NCBI GenBank assembly: GCA_936943465.1
Contig: CAKZJN010000399.1
Location: forward strand, 1 to 7,034
From: an uncultured Rhodoferax sp.
Lineage (GTDB): Bacteria; Pseudomonadota; Gammaproteobacteria; Burkholderiales; Burkholderiaceae_C
Reading direction: 5' to 3'
DNA length: 7,034 nucleotides
Shown here: piece by piece, positions 1 through 7,034 of the stretch
Layout: every line of letters starts with the position of its first letter
How positions within the stretch are numbered: position 1 is the first letter of the stretch
Position numbers and translations under genes: made by a program
Notes under the pieces: model-generated
Told to the model about the DNA's origin: nothing
Seen by the model: only the letters and a program-made list of their open reading frames with translations
Database searches by the model: none

Positions 1-1863
1 GTGCACGGCCCCTGGGCGCCAGCACGCGGCCACCGCTTTAACCCGGCAAAAGTATTGCTGGACCCGTATGCCCGCGAGGTGCTGGGCCGCTATGACGGGG
101 ACAGCATTCACAACGGCCACGACGCCAACGACCCCGACCAGCCCGATAGCCGCGACAACGCGGCCGAGGCGCTCAAGGCGCGTGTGGTCGCGCCCTTGGC
201 ACCGCCCGCACCCGGTGTGTCGGTCGACCCGGCGCAGCGCGTGATTTACGAACTGCACATCAAGGGCTTTACCCAGTTGCATCCGGACGTGCCCGCCCCC
301 TTGCGTGGCAGCTATGCCGGGCTGGCGCACCCAGCGGCTCTGGGCCATCTCAAGTCCTTGGGCGTGACCACCGTCTGCCTGATGCCGGTGGCGCAGCGGG
401 CCGACGAGGTGCGCCTGCTGAACCTGGGCTTGTCCAACTACTGGGGTTACAGCCCGGTGGCCTGGAGCGCGCCGGAGTCACGCTACTGGAGCGGCACGCC
501 CGGCACCACACCGCGCAGCGAGTTCAAGGCGCTGGTCGATGCGCTGCACCAGGCGGGTCTGGAAGTCATCCTCGATGTGGTCTACAACCACACCGCCGAA
601 ACCGACGAAGTGGGCCCCACCCTGAGCCTGCGCGGCATAGACAACGCCTGCTACTACCACCTGGAACCCGGCAACCCGGCCCTGTACCTGAACTGGACCG
701 GCTGCGGCAACTGCGTCAACCTGAACCAGCCGCTGGTGTTGCGCACGGTGATGGACAGCCTGCGCATCTGGGTCACCGAATACGGCGTGGACGGTTTCCG
801 CTTTGATCTGGCACCGGTGATGGCGCGCGGCGATGCGGCCAACCAGTACCGGTTTGCCCAGAACTCCGCGTTTTTGATGGCGATTGCGCAAGACCCGCTG
901 TTGCGCACCAAACTGATGGTGGCCGAGCCCTGGGACATCGGCCCCGGCGGCTACCAGTTGGGCCAGTTCCCGCCCGGTTGGCTCGAATGGAACGACCGCT
1001 TCCGCGACACCCAGCGCGCCTTCTGGCTCTGTAACCAGGAACATCTGGGCTCGGTGGCGCATCGCATGGCAGGCTCCACCGAGGCGTTTGACCCTAGGCG
1101 CCGGGCAGCGCACAGCAGCGTCAACTTCATCACCGCACACGACGGTTTCACCCTGGCCGACTTGGTGCGCTATGCCCAGCGGCACAACGAGGCCAACGGC
1201 GAGCACAACCGCGACGGCCACGGCCACAACCTGAGCAACAACTTTGGCATCGAGGGCCCCAGCGCCGACCCCGCAGTCTGCGAGGCACGCCTGCAGCACC
1301 AGCGCGCTTTGCTGGCAGCCACCGTGTTTTCGCTGGGCACGCCCATGCTGCTGGCGGGTGACGACATCGGCCACAGCCAGCAAGGCAATAACAACGCCTA
1401 CTGCCAGGACAACGCCACGACCTGGCTGAACTGGGAGCAAGCCGACCAAAACCTGCATGCGTTTGTCGCCGGCCTGCTGCGAGCGCGCCGTGATCGTGCG
1501 GCGCTGCAAAGCCAAAGCTGGTGGCACGCAGACGATGCTGAGCCAGGCGTGACCGCACGCTGGACCACGCCGCAAGGCGTTGCGCTGAACCACCACGAAT
1601 GGAACGACGCCCGCTACCGCACGCTGGCGCTGCACCTGCACGCAACGCCAGCAGCCGACCAGAAAGACCCTCTCCCTGCCGACTGCCTGTTGCTCATCAA
1701 CGCCTCCGACGACTCCGTGAATTTCCAGCTCCCAGTCGGAGTTTGGTTCCGCCACATCGACACCGCCAGCGGCCAGTGCACGGACCAGCGCCTGGGCACC
1801 ACCGAGCAACTGGCGCCGCACAGCCTGATCCTGCTCAGCGCCGCCCCGCTTTTTTCTGTCTAA
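1..1863 (+). CDS. glgX: Glycogen debranching enzyme GlgX (5' truncated by window edge)
   Basis: GH13 isoamylase-type debranching enzyme. It hydrolyses alpha-1,6 branch points of the short limit-dextrin chains left by glycogen phosphorylase, in the cytoplasm. The 620 visible residues begin inside the family: HGPW and HRFNPAK match E. coli GlgX from about residue 75, so roughly 70 residues (most of the N-terminal CBM48 domain) lie upstream. The GTG at base 1 is therefore almost certainly an internal valine codon, not the start. The GH13 motifs occur in order: DVVYNH (visible residues 192-197), GFRFDLA with nucleophile Asp269, VAEPWD with acid/base Glu309, and ITAHD with Asp381. The GlgX hallmark NWTGCGN is at 231-237. 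The C-terminal beta-sandwich (about 490-620) is present, and the gene ends at TAA 1861-1863. Bacterial GlgX fits better than the trehalose-pathway homologue TreX because of the surrounding glg genes, but sequence alone separates them less firmly. Confidence 0.95.
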   Translation: MHGPWAPARGHRFNPAKVLLDPYAREVLGRYDGDSIHNGHDANDPDQPDSRDNAAEALKARVVAPLAPPAPGVSVDPAQRVIYELHIKGFTQLHPDVPAPLRGSYAGLAHPAALGHLKSLGVTTVCLMPVAQRADEVRLLNLGLSNYWGYSPVAWSAPESRYWSGTPGTTPRSEFKALVDALHQAGLEVILDVVYNHTAETDEVGPTLSLRGIDNACYYHLEPGNPALYLNWTGCGNCVNLNQPLVLRTVMDSLRIWVTEYGVDGFRFDLAPVMARGDAANQYRFAQNSAFLMAIAQDPLLRTKLMVAEPWDIGPGGYQLGQFPPGWLEWNDRFRDTQRAFWLCNQEHLGSVAHRMAGSTEAFDPRRRAAHSSVNFITAHDGFTLADLVRYAQRHNEANGEHNRDGHGHNLSNNFGIEGPSADPAVCEARLQHQRALLAATVFSLGTPMLLAGDDIGHSQQGNNNAYCQDNATTWLNWEQADQNLHAFVAGLLRARRDRAALQSQSWWHADDAEPGVTARWTTPQGVALNHHEWNDARYRTLALHLHATPAADQKDPLPADCLLLINASDDSVNFQLPVGVWFRHIDTASGQCTDQRLGTTEQLAPHSLILLSAAPLFSV

Positions 1864-1884
1864 CGCACTCCGCAAAACCGCAAC

Positions 1885-3516
1885 ATGCCCATCCTGACCC
1901 TGCCCACCACGCCCTTTACTGACCAGAAGCCCGGCACCTCGGGCCTGCGCAAGAAGGTGAGCGTTTTTTCACAAAAGAACTACCTGGAGAACTTTGTTCA
2001 GGCGCTGTTTGATGTGCTGCCCGACGCCACCGGTCTGACGCTGGTGGTGGGAGGCGACGGCCGTTTTTACAACCGGGTCGCGGTGCAAACCATCTTGCGC
2101 ATGGCTGCAGCCAAGGGCTATGCCCGGGTGCTGGTCGGACAAGGCGGCATTCTGTCCACGCCGGCGGTGAGCGCCGTCATTCGCGCAACCGGTGCCAGCG
2201 GCGGCATCGTGCTGTCGGCCAGCCACAACCCCGGCGGCCCGGACGGAGACTTCGGCATCAAATACAACATTGCCAACGGCGGCCCGGCCCCCGAAAAAGT
2301 GACCGATGCAGTGTTTGCCCGCTCCAGGGAAGTGCGCGAGCTCCGCACCAGCGACGCTGCCGACATTTCCCTCGACGTGCTGGGCAGTAGCAGCATTGAA
2401 GGCATGGAAGTCTTAGTCATTGACCCGGTGGTGCAGTACGCCGACCTGATGCGCAAGCTGTTCGACTTTGATGCCATCCGCGCCCTGTTTGCCAGCGGTT
2501 TCCGGTTGCGCTTTGACGCCATGCACGCCGTGGGCGGCCCCTATGCCAAGGCCATTCTGGAAGGCGAACTGGGCGCACCGGCAGGCACGGTGGTCAACGC
2601 CGTGCCGCTGGAAGACTTCGGCGGCTTGCACCCCGACCCCAACCCGGTCAACGCCGAAGACCTGATTGCCCACCTGTTTGCAGACAACGCGCCCGACATG
2701 GGGGCTGCATCCGATGGCGACGCCGACCGCAACATGGTGGTGGGCCGACGCTTTGTGGTGTCGCCCAGCGACAGCTTGGCGGTGCTGGCTGCGCACGCCA
2801 AACTGGTTCCCGGCTATCGGGCTGGCCTAGCCGGCGTAGCGCGTTCCATGCCCACCTCCACGGCGGTGGACCGGGTGGCCGCTTCGCTGGGGATTCCGTG
2901 CTTCGAGACGCCAACTGGCTGGAAATTTTTCGGCAACCTGCTGGACGCCGACCGGGTCACGCTGTGTGGCGAGGAAAGCTATGGCACCGGCTCCAGCCAT
3001 GTGCGTGAAAAAGATGGACTGTGGGCCGTGCTGTTCTGGATCAACCTGCTGGCCGTTACCGGCAAATCGGTCGAGGCACTGGTGCGTGAGCTCTGGACGA
3101 CGCACGGGCGCTGCGTGTATTCGCGCCACGACTACGAAGCCATTCCCACCGACAAGGCCGACACGCTGATGGCCGGGCTGCGCGGGCAACTCGCCACCCT
3201 GCCCGGCACCACGGTGGCGGGTTGTGCGATTGCCTTTGCCGATGACTTTTCCTACACCGACCCGGTGGACGGCAGCGTGAGCAGCAAACAGGGCATTCGC
3301 ATCGGTCTGAAAGACGGCTCGCGTGTGGTGTTTCGCTTGTCGGGCACCGGCACCGAAGGCGCCACATTGCGCGTGTACCTGGAGCGGCACGAGCCCGACG
3401 CCACGCGCCATGACCTGGACGCGCAACTTGCCCTGCAACCCTTGGTGCATTTGGCTGAAACCGTGGCACAAATCCGCACGCTTACTGGCATGGATCAACC
3501 CAGCGTGATGACGTAG
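1885..3516 (+). CDS. pgm: Phosphoglucomutase, alpha-D-glucose phosphate-specific (PGM1-like)
   Basis: Interconverts glucose-1-phosphate and glucose-6-phosphate through glucose-1,6-bisphosphate, linking glycolysis/gluconeogenesis to glycogen. The 543 residues show the whole alpha-D-phosphohexomutase fold: N-terminal DQKPGTSGLRKKV (13-25), the phosphoserine loop SASHNPGGP (111-119) with catalytic Ser113, the metal loop DGDADR (277-282) with Asp277/279/281, the sugar-recognition loop GEESYGTGS (362-370) and the phosphate-binding RLSGTGT (484-490). These motifs and the C-terminal end resemble eukaryotic PGM1 and Agrobacterium Pgm more than E. coli Pgm, whose metal loop I recall as DPDYD. The ATG at 1885 puts DQKPGTSG at residue 13, as expected, and no in-frame start lies between it and the glgX stop. 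The 21-nt gap from glgX contains no recognisable Shine-Dalgarno, so initiation probably depends on ribosomes finishing glgX (inference). Confidence 0.96.
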   Translation: MPILTLPTTPFTDQKPGTSGLRKKVSVFSQKNYLENFVQALFDVLPDATGLTLVVGGDGRFYNRVAVQTILRMAAAKGYARVLVGQGGILSTPAVSAVIRATGASGGIVLSASHNPGGPDGDFGIKYNIANGGPAPEKVTDAVFARSREVRELRTSDAADISLDVLGSSSIEGMEVLVIDPVVQYADLMRKLFDFDAIRALFASGFRLRFDAMHAVGGPYAKAILEGELGAPAGTVVNAVPLEDFGGLHPDPNPVNAEDLIAHLFADNAPDMGAASDGDADRNMVVGRRFVVSPSDSLAVLAAHAKLVPGYRAGLAGVARSMPTSTAVDRVAASLGIPCFETPTGWKFFGNLLDADRVTLCGEESYGTGSSHVREKDGLWAVLFWINLLAVTGKSVEALVRELWTTHGRCVYSRHDYEAIPTDKADTLMAGLRGQLATLPGTTVAGCAIAFADDFSYTDPVDGSVSSKQGIRIGLKDGSRVVFRLSGTGTEGATLRVYLERHEPDATRHDLDAQLALQPLVHLAETVAQIRTLTGMDQPSVMT

Positions 3517-3552
3517 GCCGTAAGCTAACCAAAGGCCCACCGCACCCCATTC

Positions 3553-3560
3553 AAAAGGAG
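3553..3560 (+). promoter_or_regulatory. Strong ribosome binding site for glgC
   Basis: The sequence AAAAGGAG ends 5 nt before the glgC ATG at 3566. It is the only near-consensus Shine-Dalgarno in front of any start in this window, and it decides the glgC start against the in-frame downstream ATGs at 3602 and 3617. It lies in the longest intergenic gap (3517-3565, 49 nt), where I see no convincing -35/-10 pair and no stable terminator hairpin. Confidence 0.85.
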
Positions 3561-3565
3561 AACGC

Positions 3566-4861
<1,296 letters not shown>

Positions 4862-4873
4862 AGCGAGAAGCCC

Positions 4874-6346
4874 ATGCGTATCCTGCAAGTCAGCGCCGAG
4901 ATTTTCCCCCTCCTGAAAACCGGTGGATTGGCCGACATTGCCGGGGCCCTGCCCCCGGCCCTACTGGCTGCAGGTTGCGACATCCGGGTGCTGCTGCCCG
5001 GCTTTCCGGCGGTCATGGCCGGACTGAAAGACCCGGTGCGGGTGGGTGCCTTCGGCACGCCGTGGGGTGATCAGGTCGAGGTGCTGTTTGGCGCGCTGCC
5101 CGCGGTCAGCCAGGGTGCTCACACCGTGTTTGCCTACGTGCTATCGGCGCCGGCACTGTACAACCGGCCCGGCAACCCGTATGAAGATGCCCACAAGCAG
5201 GCCTACGCCGACAACCACCGGCGCTTTGCGGCGCTGGGCTGGGCGGCAGCCCACTTGGCGCACGGGCTGGACCGCCTGTGGCGCGCCCAACTGGTCCATG
5301 CGCACGACTGGCATGCGGCGCTGGCGCCAGCCTGTCTGGCCGCCTGGAACGACGGGCGCGGCGCGCGCGTGCCCAGCGTCTTCACCATCCACAACCTGGC
5401 CTACCAGGGCGTTTTCTGGCCACAAAACTTCCCCGATCTGGGCCTGCCCGGCCCCATGTTCAGCATGCACGGGCTGGAGTATTACGGCCAGATTTCCTTC
5501 ATGAAGGCCGGCCTCACGTATGCCAGCCACATCACCACCGTCAGCCCCACCTACGCGCGTGAAATCCAGACGCCCGAGCAAGGATGCGGCCTTGACGGAC
5601 TGCTGCGTGACCGCGCCGGATCCTTGAGTGGCATTCTCAATGCGGTGGACGACCATGTGTGGAATCCCGCCAAAGACGTGCACCTGAAGCACCACTTCGA
5701 TGTGCGCAACATGGCCGGCAAGGCGCTAAACAAAGCGGCCCTGCAAACCGAAATGGGTCTGGCCGTGTCCGCCGACGCGCCGCTGTTTGCGGTGGTCAGC
5801 CGGCTGACCGAACAAAAGGGCCTGCCACTGGTGCTGGCTGGCCTGGATGAGATCATCGGACGTGGCGGGCAATTGCTGGTGCTTGGCAATGGCGACACGG
5901 CGCTGGAACAGGCCTTTGCGCACCATGCGCGTGGTAATCCGGCACAGATTGCATTTCGTACTGGTTACGACGAGTCCCTGGCACACCGGATCTTTGCGGG
6001 CAGCGACATAATTCAAGTGCCGTCGCGCTTTGAGCCGTGCGGTCTGACACAAATGTATGGCCTCAAATACGGCACTCTGCCTTTGGTGAGGCGCGTTGGA
6101 GGGCTTGCCGACACCGTGACCGATACCGATCTGGAAACGCTGGATAACCAGTCCGCAACCGGAATCGTCTTCAATGAATTCACGGTGGAGGACTATCGCC
6201 ATGCGGTTCGCAGAGCATTTGCCCTGTACCACCGGCGCAGCGATTGGTCCCATGTGCGTCAGACTGGCATGCGAATTGCGTTTGACTGGGCGACGGCCGC
6301 CCAGCGCTACACAACCCTTTACGAGAGTCTGATTCAAGCCCCATGA
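4874..6346 (+). CDS. glgA: Glycogen synthase, ADP-glucose-dependent (GT5)
   Basis: Transfers glucose from ADP-glucose to the non-reducing end of an alpha-1,4-glucan. The 490 residues (E. coli GlgA is 477) form the two Rossmann domains of a GT-B enzyme. The N-terminal domain has LLKTGGLADI (13-22) with ADP-glucose-binding Lys15, VHAHDWHA (141-148), HNLAYQG (173-179) and the block HGLEYYGQISFMKAG (199-213). The linker motif reads LNAVDD (255-260) where LNGVD is usual. The C-terminal domain has VVSRLTEQKG (307-316) with Arg310 and Lys315, then PSRFEPCGLTQ (383-393) with conserved Glu387, then YGTLPLVRRVGGLADTV (399-415). Only a weak purine stretch (GCGAGAAG, 4863-4870) sits 3 nt before the ATG; because glgC ends 12 nt upstream, coupled translation is likely. 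The C-terminal third has lower GC than the rest. Its stop overlaps the glgP start. Confidence 0.97.
   Translation: MRILQVSAEIFPLLKTGGLADIAGALPPALLAAGCDIRVLLPGFPAVMAGLKDPVRVGAFGTPWGDQVEVLFGALPAVSQGAHTVFAYVLSAPALYNRPGNPYEDAHKQAYADNHRRFAALGWAAAHLAHGLDRLWRAQLVHAHDWHAALAPACLAAWNDGRGARVPSVFTIHNLAYQGVFWPQNFPDLGLPGPMFSMHGLEYYGQISFMKAGLTYASHITTVSPTYAREIQTPEQGCGLDGLLRDRAGSLSGILNAVDDHVWNPAKDVHLKHHFDVRNMAGKALNKAALQTEMGLAVSADAPLFAVVSRLTEQKGLPLVLAGLDEIIGRGGQLLVLGNGDTALEQAFAHHARGNPAQIAFRTGYDESLAHRIFAGSDIIQVPSRFEPCGLTQMYGLKYGTLPLVRRVGGLADTVTDTDLETLDNQSATGIVFNEFTVEDYRHAVRRAFALYHRRSDWSHVRQTGMRIAFDWATAAQRYTTLYESLIQAP
6343..6346 (+). promoter_or_regulatory. ATGA stop/start overlap coupling glgA and glgP
   Basis: The ATG of glgP (6343-6345) overlaps the TGA of glgA (6344-6346). 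No good Shine-Dalgarno lies at normal distance: the nearest purine run, GAGAG at 6323-6327, is 15 nt from the ATG. Termination-reinitiation is the likely way glgP is translated, which would tie phosphorylase output to synthase translation. The overlap is seen directly; the coupling is inferred. Confidence 0.8.
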
Positions 6347-7034
6347 CCACGACCATCGCTGCAGTGAATCCCCACGCCGACTTCCCCTTTGATGCGCCCG
6401 GGCGCGATCTCGAATCCCTCAAGCACGCCATTGCCAACAAGCTCATGTTTACCGTGGGCAAGGACCCCAAAATTGCACGGGCCGAAGACTGGCTGCATGC
6501 AGCCGCGTATGCGGTGCGGGACCAATTGGTGGAACGCTGGATGAAGACCACCCGCGCGCAATACGACCAGGATGCCAAGCGCGTGTACTACATGTCGATG
6601 GAGTTCCTGATTGGTCGCACCTTCAGCAACGCCATGCTGGCGCTGGGTTTGCGCGACCGCGTACGCCAGGCCCTGCTCGACTTTGGTGTCGACATGGACG
6701 CTGTGACCGAATTCGAACCCGACGCTGCGTTGGGCAACGGCGGTCTGGGTCGCCTGGCGGCCTGCTTTTTGGACTCGATGGCCACGCTCAACATTCCCGG
6801 TTTTGGCTACGGCATCCGCTACGACTACGGCATGTTCCGCCAGACCATCGTGGACGGGCGCCAGGTGGAGGTGCCCGACTACTGGCTGACCCATGGCAAC
6901 CCCTGGGAGTTCCCCCGGCCCGAGGTCACCTACCGCGTGCGCTTTGGTGGCCGCGTCGTCAAGGAGGGCGACAAGTACCACTGGGTGGATTCGAACGATG
7001 TGCAGGCCATGGCCTACGACACCATCATTCCCGG
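6343..7034 (+). CDS. glgP: Glycogen phosphorylase GlgP (3' truncated by window edge)
   Basis: GT35 phosphorylase. It releases glucose-1-P from non-reducing ends of alpha-1,4-glucan using inorganic phosphate and pyridoxal phosphate. Only 230 codons plus 2 nt are visible, with no stop, out of roughly 815 in E. coli GlgP. The N-terminus aligns well with E. coli GlgP: ESLKHAIANKLMFTVGKDP (24-42), AVRDQLVERW (57-66), YYMSMEFLIGRTFSNAML (82-99), LGNGGLGRLAACFLDSMATL (130-149), then GYGIRYDYGMF (155-165), PDYWLTHGNPWEF (178-190) and VRFGGRV (199-205). The form GYGIRYDYG followed by GNPWEF identifies GlgP rather than maltodextrin phosphorylase MalP, which as I recall it has GYGLNYQYG there. The pyridoxal phosphate lysine and the C-terminal domain are outside the window. 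The start is the ATG overlapping the glgA stop; the family's N-terminal extension before ESLKH is about this long. Confidence 0.95.
   Translation, partial: MTTTIAAVNPHADFPFDAPGRDLESLKHAIANKLMFTVGKDPKIARAEDWLHAAAYAVRDQLVERWMKTTRAQYDQDAKRVYYMSMEFLIGRTFSNAMLALGLRDRVRQALLDFGVDMDAVTEFEPDAALGNGGLGRLAACFLDSMATLNIPGFGYGIRYDYGMFRQTIVDGRQVEVPDYWLTHGNPWEFPRPEVTYRVRFGGRVVKEGDKYHWVDSNDVQAMAYDTIIP

Noticed and set aside
1..3. GTG as a true glgX start
   Set aside because: The adjoining HGPW sequence aligns about 75 residues into E. coli GlgX, where the preceding residue is Val. The gene continues upstream of the window.
1837..1855. Possible intrinsic terminator: AGCG/CGCT stem followed by six T's
   Set aside because: The stem is only 4 bp, lies within the last codons of glgX, and is followed at once by closely packed operon genes.
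478..1875. A 465-codon open frame on the minus strand opposite glgX
   Set aside because: It mirrors the coding strand of a high-GC gene. Its translation is low-complexity in Val/Ala/Gly/Gln with no recognisable domain, while the plus strand has all GH13 motifs.
2713..2730. Pgm metal loop DGDAD instead of DGDGD as a sign of altered chemistry
   Set aside because: All three metal-binding aspartates are kept, and the intervening residue varies in active mutases.
3516..3537. Two GGCC tetramers after pgm as a hairpin terminator
   Set aside because: A 4-bp stem with a 14-nt loop and no T-run is too weak to support.
5046..5504. A 152-codon plus-strand frame inside glgA
   Set aside because: It is out of frame with glgA, rich in Arg/Pro/Thr/Cys as expected from a frame-shifted GC-rich gene, and has no ribosome binding site.
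6343..7034. Maltodextrin phosphorylase MalP as the identity of the last gene
   Set aside because: The N-terminus and the GYGIRYDYG and GNPWEF segments follow GlgP, and the gene directly follows glgA.

Overview
The window looks like a piece of a chromosome from a high-GC Gram-negative bacterium. The protein sequences and dense gene packing suggest a betaproteobacterium, perhaps Burkholderiales/Comamonadaceae. That placement is inferred from general resemblance, not from a marker gene.

The whole window is one plus-strand glycogen-metabolism operon of five genes: glgX (5' end cut off) - pgm - glgC - glgA - glgP (3' end cut off). The gaps are 21, 49 and 12 nt, and the last junction is a 4-nt ATGA overlap. 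No stretch over 50 nt lacks a gene. I found no convincing promoter, intrinsic terminator, RNA gene, mobile element, CRISPR array or long repeat.

The genes form a closed circuit around glucose-1-phosphate. Pgm interconverts glucose-6-P and glucose-1-P. GlgC activates glucose-1-P to ADP-glucose, and GlgA adds that glucose to a growing alpha-1,4-glucan. GlgP shortens the outer chains by phosphorolysis back to glucose-1-P, and GlgX removes the short limit-dextrin branches that GlgP leaves. The branching enzyme glgB is not in the window; by analogy with other glg operons it may lie upstream of glgX. The order matches the enterobacterial glgBXCAP order with pgm placed between glgX and glgC.

All five products keep the catalytic motifs that can be checked here, so this is an intact, conventional system. 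I do not see a previously undescribed system. The points worth a second look are modest: an arginine at the GlgC position of the E. coli activator lysine, the placement of pgm, start signals that differ sharply between genes, two junctions where only a single in-frame stop separates neighbouring proteins, a Gly-to-Ala change in GlgA, and a local GC dip in the 3' part of glgA.
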